A stretch of DNA of 25,743 bases from the NCBI GenBank assembly GCA_003524435.1, contig DQHP01000179.1:1-25743 (forward strand), read 5' to 3'. Positions 7,255 through 14,760 of the stretch are shown in pieces. The translations under genes were made by a program, and so were the position numbers. Source of the stretch: Microbacterium sp. GTDB taxonomy: Bacteria; Actinomycetota; Actinomycetes; Actinomycetales; Microbacteriaceae. The stretch's first letter is position 1; each line of letters opens with the position of its first letter. The notes below the pieces were generated by a model. The model saw nothing but the letters and a program-made list of their open reading frames with translations. It ran no database searches and was not told the origin of the DNA.

Positions 7255-8402
7255 GTCCAAGGTATCCACACCTCCAACTTCCACCCGCCGTGATCAGTGA
7301 CGGGGCCGTACTGAATCTGCCCATGCAAATGACTCACGCGCTCGCTCAGCCCGAGGAGACCGTGCCCGCGCCCCGGAGCCGTTGGCCGTTCAGCGCTGAG
7401 GAGCGCACCTCCGTCGTTGCGGACGGTCACACAAATGCCGTCTTCGCGTTTTCCTTACACAAAGCTCTCAATGCCAGCTCCGGGAGCGTGTTTGCGGGCG
7501 TTCGTCAGCCCCTCCTGAATGATCCGGTATACGGTGCGTTGATGGACCCCAGGGGGCTCCCCGTCTACGCGTATCCTCATCGTCACACTGGCACCGGTCT
7601 CGCGTGCCTGTTCGATGAGTTCGTCCAGATCACCGAGCGAAGGTTGAGGCGCATATAGCGATGGGGCACGTAACACCCCGATGACCTCGCGCAGGTCTTG
7701 CAACGCCTCGTGGGCGTTGACGCGGATCGTTCCGACTGCTTGTCGAACTTCGTCTGGACTTGGGTCGGTGCGGTACTCCAACGCTCCAGCATGGACGCTC
7801 AATAGGGAGAGCCGGTGGCCGAGAACGTCGTGAATTTCCCGAGCAATTTCGTCACGGTTCTCTCGTCGCGCTTGCGCGGTGCGAAGTTCGACCTGCGCCT
7901 CAGCCTGTTCCGCTCGCTCGCATAGAGCATCAAGCAGTGCACGGCGCTGATGTAGCGCAACTCCCCATCCGGCCGCGGCCGCATGAACGGCGCAACCGAT
8001 AGCGAAGATCATCCATCGTTCTTCCGAACCGTCGATCCGCCAGCTCACTGAGATCAGCGCTGAAAGCAAGGTCAACGCAAACACCGCTGCCCCAGACCGG
8101 AGCCCAAGATAGAAGGCCACGTAGAACAGCCCGACAACCATTGCTCCCGAAGAGGTTTCAGAGAATGCTGAAGCGACAGTGAGAGCGATACCGATCTGTA
8201 ATGGCCAACGACGACACCACCATAAGCTCAAGCAAGCTAAGGCGCCAATGATCTGATCGAGAGTGAACAGAGTTGCCCCAGGCGACATCGCCGGATCCGT
8301 GACCACAAGCCCTGAAATGAAGACCCCGTATGTTGCCGCGCACAAAAATAGCACCACATCGAGTAGCCATTCTTTGCGACTTCGCGGTTCCACGGCCCTC
8401 AC
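7251..8402 (-). pseudogene. DesK/NarX-type sensor histidine kinase interrupted by an in-frame TAA
   Basis: Five to six membrane helices are followed by a HisKA_3 dimerisation domain with the phosphorylatable histidine in DEIAREIHDVLGHRLSLL. The start of the ATPase domain with its N-box (IIQEGLTNARKHAPG) comes next. A TAA at 7455-7457 ends the frame 14 codons after the N-box asparagine. The same frame then continues open for 67 codons through VTVRNDGG and GRGHGLLGLSERVSHLHG, the missing ATP-lid G-boxes. It ends at TGA 7251-7253, which overlaps the regulator ATG. So a single codon separates this gene from an intact kinase of about 385 residues. The start is uncertain: GTG 8402 is used here, and the frame is open to a TTG at 8429. 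A sequencing error or readthrough is possible. Confidence 0.85.
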
Positions 8403-8598
8403 CTGCTTCGTCGATGGCGTACATGTCAAGGCTACTCAGCAGAGTGGGCCGACCAACGCTGCAGCGCGGTTTCCGATACTAAAGTTCCCTTCACCATGGC
8501 TTTGGTATGGTCGGTCTTGAACGTCACGATCCCGAAGTCGCTAAGCTCGCGACCGAAGCCTGATCCGCAATGCAAGGCGGCGTTCATAGCCTGAAAAC

Positions 8599-8832
8599 AT
8601 GAAGAAAACACTTGGAGCAATCGGATTCATTTTCACCCTCATGGGTATCAGTGGGACTATCGATTACCTCTGGCGTCAACCACTCATGGGGTGGGTGCTG
8701 AACTTCTTCAACCGCGAGATCTTCACCAAAGTGGATTGGATCTCGAACTACGCGTTATTCGCGAACCTCATCGTTGTGGTGCTCGGCGCAGTCATGCTCA
8801 TTATTGCTGAACGAATCTCGACCAAAGAATGA
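8599..8832 (+). CDS. Small membrane protein, unknown
   Basis: 77 residues with two hydrophobic helices (about 5-24 and 50-70) flanking a region rich in W, F and R (YLWRQPLMGWVLNFFNREIF). I do not recognise the family. TAGCCT (8587-8592) lies exactly six bases before the ATG, so expression from a leaderless mRNA is plausible. It stands alone between two oppositely oriented damaged kinase genes. Confidence 0.6.
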   Translation: MKKTLGAIGFIFTLMGISGTIDYLWRQPLMGWVLNFFNREIFTKVDWISNYALFANLIVVVLGAVMLIIAERISTKE

Positions 8833-8868
8833 GCCAGCATGTCGGATTGCTCTGCGCATATCTGCGTA

Positions 8869-9414
8869 TTAGTCACGCGCGGCATGAGCGGATGATCGAG
8901 CTTCGCGAAGCAATGATCGGGTACGAATGATCTCGCCGACGAGCAGAGGTCCGAGGTAGAACACAGCGAACACGGTGCCGAACGCAACCCAGACCAACAG
9001 CGCAACTCCCGGTTCTACGATTGTGGCGGCGCGGTGGGCCACCCAGATCAGGGCAGCTGCGAGGCTCACCAGTGCGCAGAGGATCGCGACGACGCGGTGC
9101 CGGGTCAGCGCCGCCAAAGCGAAGATCGCGACCATCGGCGGCAGGAACATACCCAACTCGTGATCGCGCAGAGCAAAGACGGCATAACAGGCGGTCGCGA
9201 TGATCGCTGCGGTGATCGGGAAGCGGCCAACCAGAGCGAGAGCCACGCATCCGACGACCACGATAGCGAACGTGAGCGCGTCGATGGGGTGTGTCTGACC
9301 CCATCCGCTGACCGGTGAGAACGGTTCGCCGGTGGCAGCACCGACGGTTGCCCCGAGTTCGATGATCAGGACAATGGCCGCAACCGCGACCCAGACAAGC
9401 GTGCGGCGTTTCAT
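8869..9414 (-). CDS. Stand-alone membrane sensor domain of a histidine kinase
   Basis: 181 residues. About six hydrophobic helices resemble the N-terminal membrane domain of actinobacterial NarL-partner kinases (DUF7134-like). The last part, GPLLVGEIIRTRSLLREARSSAHAARD, is the beginning of the juxtamembrane coiled coil that normally leads into the phosphorylatable-histidine helix. The frame stops there, and the 36 bases downstream do not resume a kinase. The ATG at 9414 overlaps the TGA of the upstream membrane gene as ATGA. It is either a remnant of a kinase or a free sensor or membrane protein; it has no catalytic domain. Confidence 0.65.
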   Translation of the reverse strand: MKRRTLVWVAVAAIVLIIELGATVGAATGEPFSPVSGWGQTHPIDALTFAIVVVGCVALALVGRFPITAAIIATACYAVFALRDHELGMFLPPMVAIFALAALTRHRVVAILCALVSLAAALIWVAHRAATIVEPGVALLVWVAFGTVFAVFYLGPLLVGEIIRTRSLLREARSSAHAARD

Positions 9415-9785
9415 CTCCACACCACCGCGATAATTACGTCGGTGAGGGCAAGCCCTCCGGCACCGACGAACAGCGGGCGCACCGATGCAGCGTCTGCTCC
9501 TCGCCTACGTTGCACGATCACCGCGGCAATAAGCACGCCGAGCGTCACCACGGCGATGCCGAGCTTCACGATCATCTTGACCTCATCAACTTCTATCCCC
9601 TGAAGACGGTTGGCGGCGATGAGGGCGTTTCCGGTGATGACCTGAACAATCGCGCCGGTGAGCATCAGGCGCAGGCGCAGAGTTTGACGACTGCGCGCCT
9701 GCAAGAGAAACGGTCCAATGAGGGCCGCGAGTCCAACGAAGTGGACGATCAGTAGCGCAAGGCGCGCGATTTCTAAGGGTGGCAT
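9411..9785 (-). CDS. Small integral membrane protein in a TetR-controlled operon
   Basis: 124 residues, four predicted helices: about 5-25, 35-55, 65-87 and 100-122. Positively charged loops (QARSRQTLRLR, QRRRGADAASVR) separate them. No family assigned with certainty. The start at 9785 is chosen for a perfect AGGAGG three bases upstream; an upstream in-frame ATG would lie within the operator. It is the first gene of a two-gene operon with the sensor-domain gene, divergent from a TetR regulator whose palindrome lies 32 bases upstream. Confidence 0.7.
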   Translation of the reverse strand: MPPLEIARLALLIVHFVGLAALIGPFLLQARSRQTLRLRLMLTGAIVQVITGNALIAANRLQGIEVDEVKMIVKLGIAVVTLGVLIAAVIVQRRRGADAASVRPLFVGAGGLALTDVIIAVVWR

Positions 9786-9816
9786 GGTCCTCCTAAACTG
9801 GGGCACCGTTAGGGGT

Positions 9817-9843
9817 GGGTGAGTATTCACTCACCCCTAGAAT
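9817..9843. promoter_or_regulatory. TetR operator and leaderless TetR promoter
   Basis: GGGTGAGT-ATTC-ACTCACCC (9817-9836) is a perfect 8-4-8 palindrome midway between the divergent genes. It is followed directly by TAGAAT (9838-9843), a good -10, six bases before the GTG start of the TetR gene. Binding would block both directions, the standard autorepressed divergent TetR layout. Confidence 0.7.
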
Positions 9844-9849
9844 GTCAGT

Positions 9850-10464
9850 GTGGATACACCAGCGTCAACCCCCGAGTCCGGCGGCGATGTAGCGTCAGCG
9901 CGCGATCGCATCCTGGATGCTGCGGCAACGATCATGCGCCGTGACGGGCTGGTGCGAGCCACAACCAAGGAGATCGCGCGCGAAGCCAGATGCTCAGAAG
10001 CACTGCTCTACAAACACTTCCCCGACAAGCGCGATATCTTCTTGCGCGTGCTGACCGATCGATCACCGCGGCTCGATCTTGCGGCCGACTTGCCCGGCAC
10101 CGGAACTGTCGTCACTAATTTGGAGCAACTGGTGACGAATCTGTTGGAATTCTATGAGAACGGCTTCCCGATCGCTGCATCCATCTTCAGCAGTGCCGAG
10201 CTACTGGCTGCCCACCGAGCGGCGATGACGGCACGCGGCGCCGGGCCGCAGGGACCATCACGCATCCTCGCACGGTATCTAGATCAGGAGATACTGCTCG
10301 CTCGGCTACATCCTCTCGATACTGACGCTATCGCGCGCTTGCTGACTGGTGCCGCGCTTCATGAAGCGTTCCTGGCCAGCTACGCAGGCGAAGCAATAGT
10401 CAACACCGAGGCACTCGCTCACCGGCTCGTCGCCGCCCTTGGCTTCGGCAACGACAAGATCTAG
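9850..10464 (+). CDS. TetR-family transcriptional regulator
   Basis: 204 residues. The helix-turn-helix (about 18-64) reads RDRILDAAATIMRRDGLVRATTKEIAREARCSEALLYKHFPDKRDIF, typical TetR. The C-terminal part is the all-helical ligand and dimer domain with no clear ligand clue. The GTG at 9850 has no ribosome site but lies six bases after a TAGAAT -10, so the mRNA is probably leaderless. Probable targets are the divergent membrane operon and itself. The 3' end lies 24 bases before the leader peptide of the DHA2 pump, which may also depend on it. Confidence 0.9.
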   Translation: MDTPASTPESGGDVASARDRILDAAATIMRRDGLVRATTKEIAREARCSEALLYKHFPDKRDIFLRVLTDRSPRLDLAADLPGTGTVVTNLEQLVTNLLEFYENGFPIAASIFSSAELLAAHRAAMTARGAGPQGPSRILARYLDQEILLARLHPLDTDAIARLLTGAALHEAFLASYAGEAIVNTEALAHRLVAALGFGNDKI

Positions 10465-10488
10465 ACCAGTCTTGAAAGGACAGCCTGT

Positions 10489-10554
10489 ATGGTAGTTGGC
10501 ATGTCTGGCGCTTCTGCTGCGGCTGCTGCCGCTGTTACGAGGACGCTCCGCTAG
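10489..10554 (+). CDS. Alanine-run leader peptide upstream of the DHA2 pump
   Basis: A 21-codon ORF with AAAGGA eight bases upstream of its ATG. An alternative ATG at 10501 lies seven bases after a TATGGT element and would give the 17-residue MSGASAAAAAAVTRTLR from a leaderless mRNA. Six consecutive alanines (GCT/GCG/GCC codons) are followed by V-T-R-T-L-R and a TAG that sits in the loop of the hairpin at 10541-10567. Chloramphenicol and linezolid are known to stall ribosomes when alanine is penultimate in the nascent chain, so this is a plausible sensor peptide. The ORF is too short to prove by coding statistics. Confidence 0.5.
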   Translation: MVVGMSGASAAAAAAVTRTLR

Positions 10555-10572
10555 CGGCGGGGCGTTCTTTCC
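10541..10572 (+). terminator. Candidate attenuator hairpin before the efflux gene
   Basis: GACGCTCCGC pairs with GCGGGGCGTT around a five-base loop (9 to 11 pairs, including G-U), followed by TTCTTTCC. The left arm is the end of the leader ORF and its stop codon is in the loop. CTGCCGCT (10526-10533), within the alanine codons, can instead pair with AGCGGCGG (10553-10560), which would exclude the terminator stem. The U-tract is imperfect. Confidence 0.5.
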
Positions 10573-10656
10573 TCTGACGTTTCCGTCGCTTCGTGGTTAG
10601 TCCGGAGCGGCGTTTTGTGCTGCCCGGAGTTCATACTTTCGAACAACGGAGCGTTT

Positions 10657-12066
10657 GTGTCTTTTCGTACTTCCTTGCACCGGGATAAGTCATCGGTGCG
10701 TGCATGGCTTGTTCTTGCCTGTCTGTCCATGTTGCAATTCTTCATTGCCGTCGACGTGACTGTCGTGAACGTCGCGTTACCTTCTATCGGTGCTGAGTTC
10801 GGCGCATCGGAGCGGCAGCTGACCTGGGTGGTGGTCGCATACACGATCGCCGGAGGTGGCCTGTTGATGCTGGGCGGACGCCTCGGCGACATGTTCGGTC
10901 GACGGCGGGTTCTCTTGACCGGCACCGCAGTCTTCGGCGCAGCATCCCTGCTTGCCGGAATCGCATGGTCTTTTCCCGTTCTCGTCGCAGCCAGATTGCT
11001 TCAAGGAGTCGGTGAGGCACTTGCACTTCCTGCAGCGATGGCCGTGATCGTCATGCTCTTTCCCGAAGGTACTCAACGCTCGCGGGCATTGAGCGTCTGG
11101 GCAGCGGTCGCCAGCTGTGGTCTCGTACTCGGCTTCGTGCTCTCCGGAGTCATTACCGAGTTCCTGGGCTGGCGAGGGGTCTTCCTGGTGGCAATTCCGT
11201 TCGTCTTCCTCGTGCTCGTTGCCACAAGCTTCCTTCTCCCCGCTGGACGTCCTCAAAAGCGCGCTCCACTTGACCTGCGCGGCGCCATATTGCTTACTGC
11301 AACGCCACTGCTGTTCGTCTTCGGCGTCATCGAGGCAGGCTCAGGCACACACACCGTCGCATGGGTAACCGCACTTGCTGCCTCGTTCATCTCCGGCACG
11401 TTGTTTGTTGCATTCGAACGCCGCGCAGCGAACCCATTGGTGCCAATGGCCTTCTTCCGCAATCGGACGCGAGTCATGGCGAATGTGGCGACCGCTCTGC
11501 TCAGCGCCGCATTGTCAACATCGTTCCTGTTGTTTACGTTCTACCTGCAAGAACGTCTGGGGTTGACCCCGCTGATGACGGGGCTCACCCTCGTTCCCCT
11601 GGCCGTCTCGCTCGTCATCGCGGCGACGTTCGTGCCTCGACTGCTCGATCGTTGGGGTGCTCGGATATGCATCCTTGCCGGCCTGCTGTTCACCGCGCTG
11701 GCCATGGTCACGATTGCGATCGTCGTGCACATGCATGCACCAGCGCCGGCAATGATTCCCGCAATGGTTCTTGTTGCCGCAGGCATGGGTTTCGGCCTGG
11801 TCGGGCTCCAGTACGCCGCGGTGAGCGGCGTCACCGAAGACGATGCCGGGATCGCTTCCGGTGTCCAGCGAGCCTCTGATCAGTTGGGTGGATCAACCGG
11901 CATCGCCCTGTACGTCGGAATCGGATTTGCGCCCATGTTTGCCAGAGATACGCCATATCTGGTCAGCAGCATCCTCGCCGTCATCGGCCTGATCGCCGCA
12001 GGAGTGTTTACCTCACGAATCACGCTTCCCAGCTCTTCCCAGCTCCAACGCCCTTTGCGGCAGTGA
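10657..12066 (+). CDS. DHA2-type MFS drug efflux transporter
   Basis: 469 residues, about 14 membrane helices. Helix 1 has FFIAVDVTVVNVALPSIG, the DHA2 motif D1-like start. QLTWVVVAYTIAGGGLLMLGGRLGDMFGRRR holds motif A, and VAARLLQGVGEALALPAAM precedes the motif C region SCGLVLGFVLSGVITEFLGWRGVF. This is the EmrB/QacA/LmrB group: proton-driven export of lipophilic drugs through the cytoplasmic membrane. The GTG at 10657 is chosen for GGAG five bases upstream; a TTG 42 bases earlier is open in frame but adds an unrelated hydrophilic tail. The leader peptide and hairpin at 10489-10572 suggest induction by a translation inhibitor. Substrate unknown. Confidence 0.93.
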   Translation: MSFRTSLHRDKSSVRAWLVLACLSMLQFFIAVDVTVVNVALPSIGAEFGASERQLTWVVVAYTIAGGGLLMLGGRLGDMFGRRRVLLTGTAVFGAASLLAGIAWSFPVLVAARLLQGVGEALALPAAMAVIVMLFPEGTQRSRALSVWAAVASCGLVLGFVLSGVITEFLGWRGVFLVAIPFVFLVLVATSFLLPAGRPQKRAPLDLRGAILLTATPLLFVFGVIEAGSGTHTVAWVTALAASFISGTLFVAFERRAANPLVPMAFFRNRTRVMANVATALLSAALSTSFLLFTFYLQERLGLTPLMTGLTLVPLAVSLVIAATFVPRLLDRWGARICILAGLLFTALAMVTIAIVVHMHAPAPAMIPAMVLVAAGMGFGLVGLQYAAVSGVTEDDAGIASGVQRASDQLGGSTGIALYVGIGFAPMFARDTPYLVSSILAVIGLIAAGVFTSRITLPSSSQLQRPLRQ

Positions 12067-12180
12067 GCCGGAGGGATCAATTACTGTCACAACGTTGTAC
12101 CTGCACTGGGAAGCGGACGGCAAACGTGTTGCCTATAGCGTCTGAGCTTGGGTTGATTCTCGCCTCCACCATTCGGTGGA

Positions 12181-12807
12181 TCACCTGTCGACCTCGGTTG
12201 GATCAGCATCGGGTTTGGCGAGGTAGTGATCAAGGAGAAGGGGGCCCAAGCCAGCGGCCTCGTCAGGATCCAGGTCCGCAAGTTGCAGCGATAAGCCGTC
12301 GATGACAGCCTGGAGGACTGCTGCCTCCGAGTCATCAGACGGATTGACTTCATGGTGAAGGCCTTCATCCATGCCGTGGGATGCTGCCCTCCTGGCTCGG
12401 AGGATCCGCTGATACATCGCCCCGAGTTGGGTAGAAAAACTGTGCTTGAGCTCTGTCAGTGCTGGGTTCGTATCGGCATGGGTAGTGAAGGCGAGCCAAA
12501 CCCTGAACTCGCGTTGGCGTTCCGCAGTGAGCGGGAGCAGTTCGAGCAGGAACGCCCGCGTCCACTCGTACGTCGGCCCGGTCCGTGGCATAGCAGTGAT
12601 TCGCTGCGTGAACTGGTCGGCAAGCATCTCCATGGCATAGTGCACCATCTGAGCCCGTGACGGGAAATAATGCTGGACTGTTCCTCCCTTCACTCCGCCC
12701 TCGGCGGCCACAGTCCGCACGCTGACCCCTGTCATGCCATCCCGGGCAACAACGCGCCACAACGCCTCGGCCACCCGGCGCTTGCCATCCCCTATTGCGT
12801 GTTCCAT
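12181..12807 (-). CDS. TetR-family transcriptional regulator
   Basis: 208 residues. The N-terminal helix-turn-helix (about 8-55) contains SVRTVAAEGGVKGGTVQHYFPSRAQMVHYAM, close to the TetR_C_6/BetI-like group. The C-terminal ligand domain is present (DGLSLQLADLDPDEAAGLGPLLLDHY). It is divergent from the short-chain dehydrogenase, with a double palindrome between them, so it probably represses that gene and itself. AAGGTG lies just upstream of the ATG at 12807. Confidence 0.9.
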   Translation of the reverse strand: MEHAIGDGKRRVAEALWRVVARDGMTGVSVRTVAAEGGVKGGTVQHYFPSRAQMVHYAMEMLADQFTQRITAMPRTGPTYEWTRAFLLELLPLTAERQREFRVWLAFTTHADTNPALTELKHSFSTQLGAMYQRILRARRAASHGMDEGLHHEVNPSDDSEAAVLQAVIDGLSLQLADLDPDEAAGLGPLLLDHYLAKPDADPTEVDR

Positions 12808-12815
12808 ATGAGCAC

Positions 12816-12850
12816 CTTACACTCGTATGAGTCATACTTACGAATGTAAG
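12816..12850. promoter_or_regulatory. Nested palindromic operator between TetR and SDR genes
   Basis: Outer inverted repeat CTTACACTCGTA (12816-12827) with TACGAATGTAAG (12839-12850) has one mismatch. Inside is a perfect GTATGA-G-TCATAC (12825-12837). This arrangement suggests binding of two TetR dimers. Confidence 0.65.
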
Positions 12851-12904
12851 AGAGCGATGTGAGATGGCTCGGCCTTGCGTGTGACAAGCAACAGAAAGGA
12901 TGAC

Positions 12905-13735
12905 ATGCCAAAGACCATCGTGATCACCGGAGCAAGCGACGGCATCGGTGCTGCCACGGCCCGTCAGCTTCATCGAGACGGACACCGGATCGTCGTCGTC
13001 GGCAGGTCTCAGCAGAAGACCGCGGCGGTTGCCCAGGAACTGGGCGCAGATCACTTCGTTGCCGACTTCGCCCGTCTGACGGACGTGCGGACTCTCGCCG
13101 CAGAACTCGATGCGTCGTATTCACGTATCGACGTTCTCGCCAACAACGCCGGTGGCATCTTCGGCGACCGCACCAAGACGATCGATGGATTCGAGAAGAC
13201 ATTCCAGATCAACCACCTTGCTCCGTTCCTGCTGACCACGCTCTTGCTGGATAAGTTGATCGCGAGCAACGCCAGTGTCATCCAGACCTCCAGCGTCGGC
13301 GCACGCCTCTTCGGCAGAGTGAATATGGATGACCTTGATCACGACAGTGACTTCACGTCACAACTCGCCTACGGCACCGCGAAGCTGGAGAACATCCTGT
13401 TCACGACCGAGCTCCACCGTCGATACCACTCACAGGGACTGTCTGCTGTCGCATTCCACCCCGGTCTCGTCGCCACCGGCTTCGCCACGGAAAGCGACAG
13501 CATCATGAAGCGGTTCTACACCAGCCGCCTCGGACGGGCGGTGATGTTGAGCCCCGAAAAAGGTGCCGATCAACTGGTGTGGCTGGCTACGACGACGCCC
13601 GGCTCCGACTGGCAATCCGGTGTCTACTACGAGAAGCGGAAGCCAGCACGCCGGAGCAACCCGCAGGCTCTCGATCGCGACCTCTCGCGCGCGCTCTGGG
13701 ATCGCTCGGCCGAGCTGCTCAGTCAGACTCACTGA
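12905..13735 (+). CDS. Short-chain dehydrogenase/reductase
   Basis: 276 residues with the complete classical SDR set: cofactor loop TGASDGIG (8-15), NNAG (80-83), catalytic S130, Y156 and K160 (YGTAK). The arginine pair after strand 2 (VVGRS) suggests NADPH preference. Length and the retinol-dehydrogenase-like order fit enzymes that reduce or oxidise hydrophobic carbonyls; substrate unknown. The ATG at 12905 has AAAGGA six bases upstream; the frame extends further upstream without support. It is divergent from its likely repressor. Confidence 0.92.
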   Translation: MPKTIVITGASDGIGAATARQLHRDGHRIVVVGRSQQKTAAVAQELGADHFVADFARLTDVRTLAAELDASYSRIDVLANNAGGIFGDRTKTIDGFEKTFQINHLAPFLLTTLLLDKLIASNASVIQTSSVGARLFGRVNMDDLDHDSDFTSQLAYGTAKLENILFTTELHRRYHSQGLSAVAFHPGLVATGFATESDSIMKRFYTSRLGRAVMLSPEKGADQLVWLATTTPGSDWQSGVYYEKRKPARRSNPQALDRDLSRALWDRSAELLSQTH

Positions 13736-13798
13736 CGCTCGGGCCGTCGCGCCGGGCCCGAGCACTGGTTGACCAGACGAAATTTCGGTGATGCACGG

Positions 13799-14053
13799 AT
13801 GCTGTTGGCAGCTTTCCCCGTTGGCATGGAGCGTGCCCTTCGCCATCCGAAACCCGATGATCGGCGCGAGGATCGCGCGACGGCACTCGCCTGGATGATC
13901 GAATTCGCTTCGGACGCGGGTGCGGAGGCCCGCCTTCCCGATCTAATCGAGGATCTTCCGAAGATGCGACGAGCCGCGGCTGAACTCAACGCCGCACTAT
14001 TTGGGCTGTCCGACGAAAGCGTGGTCCGCCGACTTCACGCCAAACTCCCGTGA
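13799..14053 (+). CDS. Small protein of unknown function
   Basis: 84 residues (94 if a TTG at 13769 is used). It is rich in charged residues and predicted helical, with DDRREDRATALAWMIEFASDAGAEARLPDLIEDLPKMRRAAAELNAALFG. I recognise no domain. It follows the SDR gene by 63 bases without a clear ribosome site. It could be the tail of a lost gene or a small helical protein. Confidence 0.35.
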   Translation: MLLAAFPVGMERALRHPKPDDRREDRATALAWMIEFASDAGAEARLPDLIEDLPKMRRAAAELNAALFGLSDESVVRRLHAKLP

Positions 14054-14118
14054 CTGGACAAACCACGATGACGAGTGTCCTGACTGGGCAAGTGTCGGTG
14101 GGCGACCGGACGCTTGAG

Positions 14119-14532
14119 TCAGTTCGTTGGTCCCTTCGGAGAGCCCGTAGCCCAGGGAGAGCGAAGATAGTCGCGGAAGGCGAGATTGTCGGCCCACAGC
14201 GATGACGTCGAGACAATGAGATGAACGTTGGTGGCGGGTTTCGCCCTACGCGCTAGGTAGCGGCGTTCTGCCGAGATCTCGCCGAAGTCGGTGAACCCTG
14301 CTGCCGTAAGCTCTCGCGCGACGGCGTCATGGTCAGCGAGGGCGACATCGGCCATGAGATCGATGATCGGTTTCGCTGGCAATCCGGGAACGGCCGTGCT
14401 GCCGATATGTTCGACGTCGCGCGCTCGGGTGATGCGCTTGACATCCTCGATCGCGCGGGCAGCCTGCGACGCCCAGCGTGGATCGTGGTCCATCACGGTG
14501 ACAGGCTCGTCCAGAGGCAGTTCTGCGGTCAT
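14119..14532 (-). CDS. GrpB/UPF0157-family protein, C-terminally shortened
   Basis: 137 residues. VTVMDHDPRWASQAARAI and the hallmark VEHIGSTAVPGLPAKPIIDLMADV place it in GrpB (nucleotidyltransferase-fold, biochemical role unclear). HLIV and NLAFRDYLRS follow as in the family. Typical members continue for another 30-40 residues (HPEVAxEYxxLKRxLA...). Here the frame ends with SPWATGSPKGPTN, which does not match that tail, so the end has probably been replaced by a deletion or frameshift. The ATG at 14532 is chosen by homology. The frame stays open into the nrd terminator, but an ATG inside that hairpin is not credible. Confidence 0.75.
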   Translation of the reverse strand: MTAELPLDEPVTVMDHDPRWASQAARAIEDVKRITRARDVEHIGSTAVPGLPAKPIIDLMADVALADHDAVARELTAAGFTDFGEISAERRYLARRAKPATNVHLIVSTSSLWADNLAFRDYLRSPWATGSPKGPTN

Positions 14533-14686
14533 CGCGTTAACCGTAGTCCCACGTCGACCAGGAGGCGAGGTACTTGCCCAGGTTCCCCGCACGCTTCGCG
14601 GTAAGCGCGTGCCCTCGGCGGGTCCTCTGAATGGAGTTACCTGTTCATCTCGGCACTCCTCTGCCTTTCGACTGGAGACACGAGAA

Positions 14687-14724
14687 ATGCCCTGGACCTG
14701 CGAAAATTCGCAGGTCCAGGGCAT
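14687..14724 (-). terminator. Terminator of the nrdHIEF operon
   Basis: Two perfect 18-base arms (14687-14704 and 14707-14724) with a two-base centre, 36 bases after the nrdF stop. On the minus strand the stem is followed by TTTCTCGT, so it is oriented to stop nrd transcription. Confidence 0.8.
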
Positions 14725-14760
14725 GACCAGGCTTTTATCGGGGGCTTCGGAGAGTAGCTC

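Noticed and set aside
7290..7658. 122-residue plus-strand frame opposite the end of the histidine kinase
   Set aside because: The minus strand encodes recognisable G-box kinase sequence across this stretch, so the plus frame is a shadow.
12165..12180. TCCACC-ATTC-GGTGGA hairpin between the DHA2 pump and the TetR gene
   Set aside because: Only six base pairs and no T-tract on either strand; not enough to call a terminator.
14533..14724. N-terminal extension of the GrpB frame to an ATG at 14724
   Set aside because: The ATG is the end of a perfect 36-base-stem hairpin that terminates the nrd operon, and the extra 64 residues have no family match.
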